Shown: positions 8,678 through 17,294 of the stretch, piece after piece
Numbering within the stretch: the stretch's first letter is position 1
Layout: each line of letters begins with the position of its first letter
NCBI GenBank assembly: GCA_035695825.1
Contig: DASRRH010000032.1
Coordinates: 1-64,000, forward strand
Source of the DNA: JAKEFM01 sp035695825
Lineage (GTDB): Bacteria > Planctomycetota > UBA1135 > JAKEFM01
Direction of reading: 5' to 3'
DNA: 64,000 nucleotides
Notes under the pieces: generated by a model
What the model saw: only the letters and a program-made list of their open reading frames with translations
Told to the model about the DNA's origin: nothing
The model's database searches: none
Program-made: the position numbers and the translations under genes

Positions 8678-9898
8678 TCAGAGAGCCACGCGCGCGAGGA
8701 AGAGCATCTCGGGGTCGTTCCTCTCCGCGGCCGTGAGGAGCATCGTCGCGAGCGAAGGAGCGACGCGGGCGCGGAACTTCTCCGTCCCGTTCACGCGGAC
8801 GACGACCTCCTTCCCGAAGTCGGCGAGGCGCTCGTCGAGGAGGAGGGAGAGCCCGGTCGAGCCCGTCGCGACCTTCACCGCGAAGTCGTTCGGCGCGACG
8901 CGCTCGGCGACGACGATCTCGTTCGCCTTCGGCGGATCCCAGAGGAGCCAGTAGAACATCCTCTTCCAGGGACGCTCCGGGGCCGGCTGCCACACGACCT
9001 TCTTCGGTCGCGGGTCGCGCACCCGCTTGGCGATCCACTCGAGCGGGGGGACGGGGTTCGGGAACTCGTGCCCCCGAAGGTCGACCTCGTCGTAGGTGTG
9101 CTCGTAGCCGCCGTGCTCCGCGGCGAGGCGCTTCAGCTCCGCGATCGCGGCCTGCGTCGCCTCGACCCCGACGTTGGGGTCGTCCTTCGAGTGGTAGGAC
9201 CAGATCGGGAGGTTGCGGAGGTTCGGGATCACCCCTTCCTTGATCGCGACGACCTTCTTGTCCGCGTCGACGTAGGGGGTCGGCGCCCCGGAGAAGGCGA
9301 GGAGCCCCGCGAACAGGTCGGCGTGGCGTCCGCCGATCGTCCAGGTCCCGTATCCCCCCATCGAGTGGCCGCCGAGGAAGATCCGGTTCGTGTCGACCTT
9401 GAACGTGCGCTTCATCGTCTCGATCAGCTCGAGGACGAACTTCTCGGTCGGCTCGTCCCCCCACGCCGCCGCGGTCTTCTCGAGGACCTCGGGATACACG
9501 GCGAGCCACCCCTTCCCCGAGATCGCGCCGTTCCAGGGCCCCATCGCCTCGTCGGCCGATCCCGCCCCCGCTCCGCCGCCGTGGAGGCCGAGGAAGAGGG
9601 AGCCGCTGCCCGGCCTCTTCCCGCCGAGGAGGTAGAGCCCGCGCCCGGCCTTCTCGTCGTAGAGGAAGTTCCTCCCCTTCGCCGGGGACTTCGGCCCCTT
9701 CGCCGCCAGCGCGAGGAGCCTCTTCGACCAGGACTTCACCCCGTCCGGGGTGAGGGGGTCGAGGGTCTCGAGCTTCTTCAGGATCTCGACCCGCTCCCTC
9801 GCGGGAGCCTCGAAGTAGCGGGGGACGAGCTTGTCGACCTCCGTGGGGCTCGGTTTCTGGAGGAGCGGGGCGAGGAGAGCGAGGAAAACGGGGAGCAT
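8678..9898 (-). CDS. secreted alpha/beta hydrolase (prolyl-oligopeptidase/esterase type)
   Basis: A 406-residue exported hydrolase. It starts with a short signal peptide (MLPVFLALLAPLLQ). The alpha/beta hydrolase core shows the oxyanion strand GLHGGGAGAG, the nucleophile elbow GHSMGGYG near residue 178, an acid in SKDDPNV and the histidine in RGHEFPNP. The C-terminal 100 residues are a separate beta-rich domain (EIVVAERVAPNDFAV, then TEKFRARVAP) seen in many secreted planctomycete hydrolases. The substrate is unknown: esters, polyhydroxyalkanoate-like polymers or peptides are all possible. ATG 9898 shares one base with the TGA of the short upstream frame (TGATG), so the gene is probably translated by coupling. 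Confidence 0.84.
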   Translation of the reverse strand: MLPVFLALLAPLLQKPSPTEVDKLVPRYFEAPARERVEILKKLETLDPLTPDGVKSWSKRLLALAAKGPKSPAKGRNFLYDEKAGRGLYLLGGKRPGSGSLFLGLHGGGAGAGSADEAMGPWNGAISGKGWLAVYPEVLEKTAAAWGDEPTEKFVLELIETMKRTFKVDTNRIFLGGHSMGGYGTWTIGGRHADLFAGLLAFSGAPTPYVDADKKVVAIKEGVIPNLRNLPIWSYHSKDDPNVGVEATQAAIAELKRLAAEHGGYEHTYDEVDLRGHEFPNPVPPLEWIAKRVRDPRPKKVVWQPAPERPWKRMFYWLLWDPPKANEIVVAERVAPNDFAVKVATGSTGLSLLLDERLADFGKEVVVRVNGTEKFRARVAPSLATMLLTAAERNDPEMLFLARVAL

Positions 9899-10088
9899 CA
9901 CGAGCGAGGGGACGCCGAGGCGCGCGTCGCGAAGGCCTCGAGATCCGGGAGGACGTCCTCGAGGAGCATTCTCTTCAACACTTCCGGATGGCGGCAGTCC
10001 CAATCATTGTTGGAGTAGATCCAGAGATGTTCGTGCACCCGCCGAGAAGGAGGGCGCCGGCAGCGAGAGCGATCCGGTCGAGCTCCAT
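9898..10088 (-). pseudogene. small lipoprotein gene split by a frameshift or deletion
   Basis: An ATG at 10088 directly follows the stop of the M28 peptidase (TGA|ATG) and encodes a lipoprotein signal, MELDRIALAAGALLLGGC, but the frame stops after 37 codons. A second frame, open from GTG 10038 to TGA 9898, encodes HEHLWIYSNNDWDCRHP followed by VLKRMLLEDVLPDLEAF, which reads like real protein and ends in a TGATG overlap with the hydrolase start. The whole interval is 191 nt, two more than a multiple of three. It is therefore either a small lipoprotein with a frameshift, or the two ends of a longer gene whose middle was lost. The family was not recognised. Confidence 0.5.
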
Positions 10089-12188
10089 TCAAGGCGAGGG
10101 GCCGAGGTCCAGGACCTCTCGGACTGCTTCGAGAGTCCCCGCGAGTCGCTGCGCCTCCTCGACGAGGGAGCCCTCCCCGCGCAGGGCCCGTCCGATCCGC
10201 GGCAGGGTCTCCGCCACGTAGGACGGCAGAGGCGCGAAGATCTGGTGCTTGAACCAGGGACGGTCGGGGAGCCCCTCCTCGCGGCAGAACGCGCGCTCCG
10301 CGAGGAGGAGGCCGCTCGCCGCGCGCGAGAGGGCCCCGCGGTCCGGCGCCCTCGACGCGAGGAGGACCGCGATCCGGCGGTTGCAGGAGCGCGCCTGCTC
10401 GCCGAGCGCTCGCGCGGCGCGCCGCGCGGGTTCCAGCTCCGGACGGTTTTCCGGGAGCGCCCTCTCGATCACCGCCGCGTACGGCGCGAAGTCGAGCGGC
10501 GGCACGTCGCATTGGGCGAGCCGGAGCGCGGCGATCCCCCAGAGCCGGGCCGCCGTCGCGTGGTAGCGGAAGCCCGGATCGCCGAATCGGGCCATCCAGT
10601 CCGCGTTGTCGTAGGCGGAATGGTAGACGCCGTAGGGGCCCTCGAAGGCGAGGTCGGCGATCGGGATCCCGAGGTGGTTCAGGAAGACCGTGTAGTCGGA
10701 GCCCGAGCCGGGGACGCTCACCTTCGGACCCGCGTCCAGGGACTCTTCCCCCTCCACGTATCGAACCCCCGAGACCGCTCCGCCCGAACGCTCGCGCTCG
10801 CACCAGGCCTCGAGGACGCTCCTTCCGGTCGCCGGATCGTCGACCGCGGCGGCGACTTCGCGGACGAAGTTCCAGAGCGAAGGGGTCGCCGTCGCGCCGA
10901 ACGCGGTCCCGCAGACGGCGGAATCGACGTTGAGGCATGCGATCGCCCCCCGCCGCAGCTCCTCCGCGTGCTCCTCTCCCCACTCCGTCGATCCGGTGAG
11001 CGTGAACTCCTCGGCGTCGAAGCTCGCGAGGACGATCGTCCGCCGCGGCCGCCACCCGGATCGAAGGAGAGCGCCGAGGCCTCGCGCGACCTCGAGCATC
11101 GCCGCGGTTCCGGAACCCGGGTCGACCCCGCCGAAGACCCAGGCGTCGTGATGGTTCGCGAGGAGGACGATCTCGCCCGGAAGCTCCGCCCCTTCGATGC
11201 GCGCGAGGACGTTCCGGATGCGCCGCGTCTCGCGCGTCACGTCGAGCCGCATCCGAACGCGGGCGGGTCCCGGTCCGAGGTGGTAGGGGAAGGGGAGCGC
11301 GCCACGCCAGCCCTCGGGGGCGCCCGGACCTCCGAGCCGCGAGAGGATCTCGGAGGCGTCGCGAGGAGCGAGCGGGCAGGACGGGATCTTCGGGAGCGCC
11401 GCCGCCTCCTCGGGAGCGGTCCGCTTCGCGCCGGGCGTCGAGGCCCAGCCGGGCGTGAGCGGGTCGCCCGGGACGAGGAAGTCGTGCGCGGTCGCCCCGC
11501 GCTGCACCTTGTCCGGCGGCCCCCAGGGGCCGCGCGGGTAGGGGTCCCCCTTCGCCCACCCGTCGTCGGCGGGGTCGGAATAGGTGAGGAGCGCGGCGGC
11601 CCCGCGCCGGTGCGCCTCGAGAGCCTTCCCCCCTCGGTATCCCTGGGAATGGCGCGCGAGGACGATCCGGCCTCCCACCTCGATCCCGAGCGAGGCGAGG
11701 CGGTCGAAGTCCTCGGGCCGCGCGTAGTTCGCGTAGACGACCTCCCCCTCGAGGTCGCAGGAGGGAGAGTAGGCGTGCCACGGAGGGAGATGGGCGAACC
11801 CCTCCTCGGGCCGCGCGAGCGCGACCCTCTCCGGAGCGAGGAGCTCGACCTCGATCCTCTTCGGATAGGAGAGGAGGACCTCGTAGTCCCCGAACTTCGT
11901 CTCCAGGCCGGCCTCCCGGAACTGCTCGTCGACGTAGGCGGCGACCCGCTCGTTCTCGGGGGTCCCGGCGACGTGAGGCTCGGCGGCGAGGCGGCGAAGG
12001 TGGCGCTCACAGGCCTCCGGATCGGGAAGGCGCGCGAACCTCGCCTCGAGCGCGCGCTGCGCCCCGACCCGCGCGAGGTGGAATCCCTCGATCGAGGGTG
12101 CCGCGTCCCCGCCTTCCGGTCCGCGAGAGGCTGCCCCGGCGCAGGCGCCGGCGACGAAGGCGCAGGCGAGACAGGCACGTGCCCTCAC
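10089..12188 (-). CDS. M28B metallopeptidase, glutamate carboxypeptidase II-like
   Basis: A 699-residue exported zinc peptidase resembling glutamate carboxypeptidase II/PSMA. After a signal sequence comes a protease-associated (PA) insert (GEVVYANYARPEDFDRL to AALLTYSDPADDG), then the catalytic domain with NHHDAWVFGGVDPGSGTA (zinc ligands His and Asp, near residue 343), FASFDAEEF-type acid pair (ASFDAEEFTLTGSTEWGEE), a third ligand in NVDSA and YHSAYDN (last His). The C-terminal helical dimerisation domain is complete. GTG 12188 is chosen because it begins a signal-like stretch rich in Ala and Cys; an upstream DUF457 gene nominally overlaps it by 182 nt. It probably trims peptides or folyl/acyl-glutamates outside the cytoplasm. 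Confidence 0.9.
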   Translation of the reverse strand: MRARACLACAFVAGACAGAASRGPEGGDAAPSIEGFHLARVGAQRALEARFARLPDPEACERHLRRLAAEPHVAGTPENERVAAYVDEQFREAGLETKFGDYEVLLSYPKRIEVELLAPERVALARPEEGFAHLPPWHAYSPSCDLEGEVVYANYARPEDFDRLASLGIEVGGRIVLARHSQGYRGGKALEAHRRGAAALLTYSDPADDGWAKGDPYPRGPWGPPDKVQRGATAHDFLVPGDPLTPGWASTPGAKRTAPEEAAALPKIPSCPLAPRDASEILSRLGGPGAPEGWRGALPFPYHLGPGPARVRMRLDVTRETRRIRNVLARIEGAELPGEIVLLANHHDAWVFGGVDPGSGTAAMLEVARGLGALLRSGWRPRRTIVLASFDAEEFTLTGSTEWGEEHAEELRRGAIACLNVDSAVCGTAFGATATPSLWNFVREVAAAVDDPATGRSVLEAWCERERSGGAVSGVRYVEGEESLDAGPKVSVPGSGSDYTVFLNHLGIPIADLAFEGPYGVYHSAYDNADWMARFGDPGFRYHATAARLWGIAALRLAQCDVPPLDFAPYAAVIERALPENRPELEPARRAARALGEQARSCNRRIAVLLASRAPDRGALSRAASGLLLAERAFCREEGLPDRPWFKHQIFAPLPSYVAETLPRIGRALRGEGSLVEEAQRLAGTLEAVREVLDLGPSP

Positions 12189-13161
12189 GGCCGGGCACTC
12201 TAGCCGCGCGGTCCGGGGCCGAGGAGCGGCGGAGGAGGGACACCCTCCGGCGTTGTCCCCGGCCGTCGGCCGTGGCGCGGACCCGGTAGACGAAGGGGAC
12301 GCTCGGCCGCTCGAGGACGATCGGGCGAAACCGGAGGTCGAAGACCTCGGCTTCCTCGGCCTCGGGGAACCACCTCCAGACGGGCGCCATGAAGAAGGCG
12401 TCGAGCTCCGCTCCGGCCCGCGTCGCGCGGGCCGCCTGCACGCGCGGGTCCCCCGCGTCGGTCGGGAACCTCCCGCGCGGCTCCGCGCGCCCCCCGAGCA
12501 CGTGGAGGAGATAGGTCCGGTATTCGCCCTCCGCGCGGAGGACTCCGCGGAATCGGTGCGGCCCGAGCGGCTCGGGGAAGACGTAGGAGAGGTCCGGATG
12601 CACGCCCTCCTCCCGCGCCCGCCGCTCGAGAATCCGGACGGCGGCCGCATGCGCAAACCCGCACAGCCCGACGTAGGCGCCCACGGCCGCGAGGGCGATC
12701 CGGGCCGCTCCCTTCGAACTCCGGAGCCGGACGAGGAGCGCGGAGGCGAGGGGGATCGACAGCAGGACGGGGTCGACGATGAAGATCCAGGCGAGCTCGA
12801 ACCGCCGCCCGTCGAGCGGAGAGAGGAGGACGACCCCGAAGGAGTTGACGAGGTCGAAGAGGAGGTGGACGCCCATCCCGAGGAGGTAGAGCCCGAGGAG
12901 CGTCCTCCACCGGAGGCGGCTCCCTCCGAGTCGCTGGACCGCGGCTCCCGCGGCGGCGAGGAGGGGGATCCCGATCAGCGAGTGGGTGAGCCGGCGCCGG
13001 ACCAGGACGAGGTCCTCGCCGAGCGCGAGCGCCGCGAGCGCGTCGACGTCGGGGAGGTTCGAGGCGAGGGCGAGGGCGAGGGTCGCCCCCCGGCCGAAGC
13101 GGCGCGAGAGGCCGGCGTCGGCGAGCGCGACCCCGAGGAGCGTGTGAGTGAGGTTGTCCAC
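12007..13161 (-). CDS. DUF457/YdjM-type membrane protein (metal-dependent hydrolase family)
   Basis: Begins with the family hallmark MDNLTHTLLGVALADAGL (GTG start read as Met) followed by SNLPDVDALA, LTHSLIGIPLLA and GMGVHLLFDLVNSFG, in which the spaced His and Asp residues are thought to bind metal. Several membrane segments lie in residues 1-190, and a soluble region follows. The conserved part ends near PFVYRVRATADG (about residue 310). The remaining residues are arginine-rich translation antisense in character to nothing conserved and run 182 nt into the M28 gene. A single-base shift near 12240 would instead end the protein at the TAG at 12202-12200, 11 nt before the M28 start. Either a long overlap or a frameshift must be assumed. 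Confidence 0.78.
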   Translation of the reverse strand: MDNLTHTLLGVALADAGLSRRFGRGATLALALASNLPDVDALAALALGEDLVLVRRRLTHSLIGIPLLAAAGAAVQRLGGSRLRWRTLLGLYLLGMGVHLLFDLVNSFGVVLLSPLDGRRFELAWIFIVDPVLLSIPLASALLVRLRSSKGAARIALAAVGAYVGLCGFAHAAAVRILERRAREEGVHPDLSYVFPEPLGPHRFRGVLRAEGEYRTYLLHVLGGRAEPRGRFPTDAGDPRVQAARATRAGAELDAFFMAPVWRWFPEAEEAEVFDLRFRPIVLERPSVPFVYRVRATADGRGQRRRVSLLRRSSAPDRAARVPGREGTCLSRLRLRRRRLRRGSLSRTGRRGRGTLDRGIPPRAGRGAARARGEVRAPSRSGGL

Positions 13162-13203
13162 GGGAGCGCGCCGTCCCCGCTCGACCCTCCCCCGTCCCCT
13201 CGA

Positions 13204-13956
13204 TCAGAATCGCACCGCGATCCCGGCGAGGGGGCCGTGGAACCGGAAGTTCGAGTCGAAGGCGGCGCCGTTCGAGGTCCCCTCGAGCTCGAGGCGGAGG
13301 TAGCGGTATCCCGCGAAGAGTTCGGCGGGCCCGCCGACCTTCAGGCGCAGCGTCGCTTCCCCGTCGAGGAAGGTGCCGGTGACGTCGCGGTAGTCCCCCC
13401 GGATGCCGGAGACGTCGACGAGGCCCCGCAGCGGGCCGAGGTCGACCTCGCCGTTCAGGACGAGGAGGGGCACCGCCCCCTGCGCCTCGAGCTTCTCGGT
13501 CGCGCCGAGGACCCCGCTCTTCGCCTCGAGGTCCAGGTAGACGACGTCGACGCCGAGGCCGGGCCGGATCTTGACGATTCCCGCGTCGATTCCGCTGATC
13601 AGGACCGCTCCCCGGACCACGGTGAACTTCCCCTCCGTGTCGACGGCCGTTCCGGCGGGGAGGCCCCCGAACGCGGCGGCGAGGGTGTCGTCCCCGTCGA
13701 TCCGGGATCGGAACCCCGACGCCTCGACGCGCAGGCCCACCCACTCGACCGCAGCCCCGACGGCGGGGACGAGCTCGCGGTCGTCGAGCCCGAGCTCCCG
13801 GTCAAGTTCGAGAGGGGGATTGCCGGCGCCCTGCGAGGCGTCGCCGGCGAAAACGGGGGCGAAGGCGGCGACGCTCGCCTCGACGTGCGGGACGAGCCGG
13901 GGGATGCAGCCGCCGAGGAGCGGGACGAGGGGGAGAAGGGCGAGGGCGGGGCGCAT
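13204..13956 (-). CDS. outer-membrane-type lipoprotein, probable beta-barrel
   Basis: A 250-residue protein with a clear lipoprotein signal (MRPALALLPLVPLLGGC) and AGGAGG eight bases before ATG 13956. The mature part alternates polar and hydrophobic residues in strands and contains turns such as GLGVDVVYLDLEAKSG, LFAGYRYLRLELEG and FRFHGPLAGIAVRF. The protein ends in Phe, as outer membrane barrel proteins do. It resembles small outer membrane proteins with an eight-strand barrel, but no family was recognised. It sits 32 nt downstream of the permease gene on the same strand and may share its transcript. Confidence 0.72.
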   Translation of the reverse strand: MRPALALLPLVPLLGGCIPRLVPHVEASVAAFAPVFAGDASQGAGNPPLELDRELGLDDRELVPAVGAAVEWVGLRVEASGFRSRIDGDDTLAAAFGGLPAGTAVDTEGKFTVVRGAVLISGIDAGIVKIRPGLGVDVVYLDLEAKSGVLGATEKLEAQGAVPLLVLNGEVDLGPLRGLVDVSGIRGDYRDVTGTFLDGEATLRLKVGGPAELFAGYRYLRLELEGTSNGAAFDSNFRFHGPLAGIAVRF

Positions 13957-13988
13957 CGGTCCTCCTGGAGGGTTCGCGCGGCGACGCT

Positions 13989-15440
13989 TCACCCGGGAGT
14001 CTCCACGCTCGCCCCCCTTCTCCGCCAGAGGAAGTAGAGCGGCACGCCGGCGAGGATGATCCCGAGGCCGATCAGGGATTCCGCGGGACGGGAGAGGAGG
14101 GTGTTCGCGACGATCACGGCGGACGCCGCGACGTAGAGGATCGGCAGCCACGGGTAGAGCGGGACCCGGTAGGGACGCGGCCAGTCGGGATTGCGCCGGC
14201 GGAGGACGATCACGCCGGCGACGGTGAGCGCGTAGAAGACGAGGGCGGCGAAGATGACGTAGGTCGTGAGCTGGTCGTAGGAGCCCGAGATGGCGAGGAG
14301 CGCCGAGACGACCCCCTGCCACACGAGAGCGACGTGGGGCGTCCGGAACCGACCGTGCGTCGCCGCGATCCCCCGGAAGAAGAGCCCCTCCCGCGCCATG
14401 GCCCAGTAGAGGCGCCCGCCGGTGAGGATGATCCCGTTCACGCAGCCGAAGGTGGAGAGGGCCACGGCCGCCGACACGAGGCCGACGGCCGTGGGTCCGA
14501 GCGAACGCTCGGCGGCGAGGTGGGCGATCCGCTGGATCCCGGGCGTCCCGTCGCCGGGATCGATCCGCGTCATCTCGGGGATCGGGACCGCGTAGACGTA
14601 GAAGACGTTCATCCCGACGTAGAACGCGGTGACGATCCCCATCCCGAGGAGGAGGGCCCGTGGGAGATTTCGCTGCGGGTTCTTGATCTCCCCCGCGGCG
14701 AAGGTCGTGTCGTTCCAGCCGTCGTAGGCCCAGAAGACGCGGATCAGCGCGGCGCCGAATCCGGCGAGCAGGCCTCCGGTCGCCGGGTCGACGGGCGCGG
14801 TCGTCGCGAGGGAGGGGGACGCGGTCCGGCCGATCAGGAATCCCGCGACCGCGAGCCCCGCGGCGCCCCCGATCTTCGCGAGGCCGAAGGCGGTCTGCAC
14901 CCTCCCCCCCACCTTCACGCCGAGGACGTTCAGCCACGTGAGGAGGGCGATCAGCGCGACGGCGGTCACCTGGCCCGCGTTCAGCCGCCAGGTGCCGAGG
15001 GCGCCGCAGTCGACGGCGAGGAGCGCGTTCGCCGGACCCACCGCGGGGACGAAGGTCCCGAAGTAGGTGGCGAAGCCGACGCCCACCGCCGCGATCGAGG
15101 CCGAGTGGATGATGAGGAAGCCCGCCCAGCCGTAGAGGAATCCGTAGAGCGGGTGGAAGGCCTCCCGCAGGAAGACGTACTGCGCGCCCGAGTGGGGCAT
15201 CATCCCGCCGAGCTCGGCGTAGCAGAGGGCCCCGGCGGTCGAGATCGCGCCTCCGACGATCCAGGCGAGGAGGATCAGGGGGACCGACGGCGTCGCCGCG
15301 GCGATCTTCCCCGTCTGCATGAAGATCCCCGATCCGATGACGATCCCGGCGACGAGCATCGTCGCGTCGAGGAGCCCGAGGGCGCGGACGAGCTGCCCCT
15401 CGGAGCGGTCGGGGGGCGGGGCGGCGGATCGCGAGGTCAC
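13989..15440 (-). CDS. APC-superfamily amino acid permease
   Basis: A 483-residue transporter with about 12 membrane segments. The first helix carries the unwound substrate and sodium/proton site motif GIVIGSGIF, followed by GGAISTAGALCYAELGGMMPHSGAQYVFL, split here for reading as AELGGMMP and SGAQYVFLREAF, both typical of the LAT/amino acid-polyamine-organocation permeases. It should import amino acids or related amines across the inner membrane. It is followed, after a gap, by the PuuD-like hydrolase upstream on the same strand, and the aminotransferase/ALDH cluster lies 3 kb away on the other strand, so a role in feeding that catabolism is plausible but not shown. Confidence 0.9.
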   Translation of the reverse strand: MTSRSAAPPPDRSEGQLVRALGLLDATMLVAGIVIGSGIFMQTGKIAAATPSVPLILLAWIVGGAISTAGALCYAELGGMMPHSGAQYVFLREAFHPLYGFLYGWAGFLIIHSASIAAVGVGFATYFGTFVPAVGPANALLAVDCGALGTWRLNAGQVTAVALIALLTWLNVLGVKVGGRVQTAFGLAKIGGAAGLAVAGFLIGRTASPSLATTAPVDPATGGLLAGFGAALIRVFWAYDGWNDTTFAAGEIKNPQRNLPRALLLGMGIVTAFYVGMNVFYVYAVPIPEMTRIDPGDGTPGIQRIAHLAAERSLGPTAVGLVSAAVALSTFGCVNGIILTGGRLYWAMAREGLFFRGIAATHGRFRTPHVALVWQGVVSALLAISGSYDQLTTYVIFAALVFYALTVAGVIVLRRRNPDWPRPYRVPLYPWLPILYVAASAVIVANTLLSRPAESLIGLGIILAGVPLYFLWRRRGASVETPG

Positions 15441-15518
15441 GCGAAGGCGCGGGCGCGGGCATTCGGGGCCCCGGAGCCCTCCTCGTCAACCGGGAGCGCG
15501 CCCCGGGACCGCGGGCGC

Positions 15519-16235
15519 CTAGCCGCGGGGTCGCGCCCCCGCGACGAGGGCGGCGAAGAGGGCCCGCGAGGCGGCGGCGTCGGGCGTGCGCTCCGGGTGC
15601 CACAGGACTCCGATGACGAAGCTCCGCCCCGTCCCCTCGACCGCCTCGATCACGTCGTCGGCGGTCCTCGCGACGGGACGGAGGCCTTCGCCGCAGCGAC
15701 GGACGGCCTGATGATGGCTCGTCATCACCTGAATCGGACCCGGGCCGACGAGGTCGACGAGCCGGGAGTCTGCGTCCACCCGGACGGCGTGAGTCCCCTT
15801 GCCGTGTTCAACCTCGGAGGAGGGGAACGCATCGGGGAGGTGCTGGTGGAGCGCGCCGCCGAAGGCGACGTTGAGGAGCTGCATCCCTCCGCAGATGCCG
15901 AGGACGGGAAGGCCGCGCTCGCGCGCGGCGCGGGCGAGGGCGAAGTCGTAGTCCTCCTTTTCCCGGGGGAGGACCTCCGTCTTCGGGTGGAGGACCGTCT
16001 CGCCGTAGCGACTCGGGTGGATGTCACGGCCTCCCGTGAAGAGGACGCCGTCGCAGCGGGACACGGCCTCCGCCGCCGCCTCCGGCCCGCCGAAGGGGGC
16101 GAGGAGCACCGGGACGCCGCCCGCACGGAGGATCGCCTCGACGTAGGCCGCGTGCTTTTCGTTCAGCCGGGGCCGTCCTCCGTCCGGGCCCGGGTCGAAC
16201 TCGCAGTTGATCCCGATTAGCGGCCGGGACGCCAT
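15519..16235 (-). CDS. gamma-glutamyl-gamma-aminobutyrate hydrolase family (PuuD-like, peptidase C26)
   Basis: A 238-residue class I glutamine-amidotransferase-fold hydrolase. The catalytic triad is visible: C115 in GICGGMQ, H213 and E215 in LWHPE, with the family motif FTGGRDIHP before and SHHQAV after the nucleophile. Members release GABA or other amines from gamma-glutamyl conjugates in putrescine use; some cleave other gamma-glutamyl compounds. Its ATG follows directly on the stop of the upstream short secreted-protein frame (TGA|ATG, no spacer), so it is probably translated by termination-reinitiation. Together with the permease 78 nt downstream it may form an uptake and release unit for amines. 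Confidence 0.88.
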   Translation of the reverse strand: MASRPLIGINCEFDPGPDGGRPRLNEKHAAYVEAILRAGGVPVLLAPFGGPEAAAEAVSRCDGVLFTGGRDIHPSRYGETVLHPKTEVLPREKEDYDFALARAARERGLPVLGICGGMQLLNVAFGGALHQHLPDAFPSSEVEHGKGTHAVRVDADSRLVDLVGPGPIQVMTSHHQAVRRCGEGLRPVARTADDVIEAVEGTGRSFVIGVLWHPERTPDAAASRALFAALVAGARPRG

Positions 16236-16475
16236 TCAGAGGATCACGAGCTGGAGCCCGGCGGTCGTGGCGCCCGGGAGGAGGGCCGGGCCGGGGTCGA
16301 CGACGAACCCGATGCCGTCGGCGTCCGCGTCGCCGGCGGAGGCGAGGGAAGCGCCGAAGGGGAATCCCCCTCCGGGTCCGCCGAACGACCCGATCGGATA
16401 GGTCTGGGGCGTGGCGAGGGCGAGAGTGAGCAACGGGAATAGCAAGCGGGTCGATCGAGCGCGCAACCCGTTCAT
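16236..16475 (-). pseudogene. truncated FG-GAP secreted protein remnant
   Basis: A 79-residue frame with GGAGG nine bases before ATG 16475 and a signal peptide (LLFPLLTLALA). The rest holds the opening of one FG-GAP repeat (FGASLASAGDADADG) and then, without further repeats, a C-terminal end typical of such secreted proteins (GLQLVIL). FG-GAP proteins normally have several repeats and hundreds of residues, so this looks like a gene whose middle was deleted in frame. It is still open and sits in the leader of the PuuD-like gene with abutting stop and start, so it may survive as a translated leader peptide. Confidence 0.5.
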
Positions 16476-16556
16476 CGCCTGGACCTCCGACGCACCGATT
16501 CGGGAACGGCGATCCTAGCACCGGAGCCGCGAGCCGTCCTCCCGGGCGGTCGCGCT

Positions 16557-17213
16557 TCAGCAGCCGGGGACGATGCAGGGAGGAAGCGGCGGAAGGATGG
16601 TGAGGCAGACGGCGTTCGTCAGCTGGAACGGCCCGGCCGGACCGATGTCCATCCGCCCACCCTGAAGCCAGAAACTCGCCCCGACCAGCGCCGGGTCCGG
16701 CGGGATCGGGATCGTGTTGTCGAAGCAGCCCGTGCCCCCGAACGCGACGGGGATCGGGATCAGAGGAGGCGCGACCAGGACGACCTCGGGGGTCGGGTTG
16801 AGGGGGAGGGAGACCGGGACGAACGAGGGACCCGTCGAGAGGAGGAGCAAGGCGAGCCCGATCGCGCCGGGGCAGACCTTGAGCTTCACGGAGCAGCCGG
16901 GCGCCGGCGTGCCGCACCACTCGAGGGTCGGGTCCGCCGGCTGGGCGGAGGCGACCTGGATCACGTGGCAGGTGATGCCGACGTCGGACCCCGTCAGGCG
17001 GACGTTCTGTCCGACGAGGGCGGTCAGGTTGACGACGCTCGACTTGAGGAAGACCTGCGTGCACTCGAGGAAGTGGGTTCCCCCCTGCATGCAGATCGTC
17101 GGACCGGGAACGGGCTGGACGATCCCGGTCACGACGAGGGGACCCGCGGGCGGCGCGAGGCGGGCGAGGGGGGCGGCGAGGAGAACCGCGCAGAGCGAGA
17201 TCGGTCGGATCAT
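16557..17213 (-). CDS. secreted protein of unknown function with PALVGA C-terminal module
   Basis: A 218-residue exported protein with signal peptide (LCAVLLAAPLARLA). It has eight or more cysteines, including CMQGGTHFLEC, HVIQVA preceded by GITC, WCGTPAPGC and the terminal CIVPGC, suggesting disulfides outside the cytoplasm. The last 60 residues contain PDPALVGASFWLQGG ending in PFQLTNAVCLTI, a pattern also found at the C-terminus of the large FG-GAP protein at 35-38 kb and common in secreted planctomycete proteins. No enzyme motif was seen. A sigma-70-like promoter lies 80 nt upstream. Confidence 0.7.
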   Translation of the reverse strand: MIRPISLCAVLLAAPLARLAPPAGPLVVTGIVQPVPGPTICMQGGTHFLECTQVFLKSSVVNLTALVGQNVRLTGSDVGITCHVIQVASAQPADPTLEWCGTPAPGCSVKLKVCPGAIGLALLLLSTGPSFVPVSLPLNPTPEVVLVAPPLIPIPVAFGGTGCFDNTIPIPPDPALVGASFWLQGGRMDIGPAGPFQLTNAVCLTILPPLPPCIVPGC

Positions 17214-17294
17214 CGGGGGCCTCCCCGGAGGCCAGGGGCCTGCGCTTTTCGGACGGGAACCCGCGACCGCGGATCGGGCGGCGCAGACCAGGGG

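Noticed and set aside
9988..10221. Plus-strand frame of 77 codons opposite the broken lipoprotein gene.
   Set aside because: It runs antisense through the conserved end of the M28B gene and has no ribosome site or motif.
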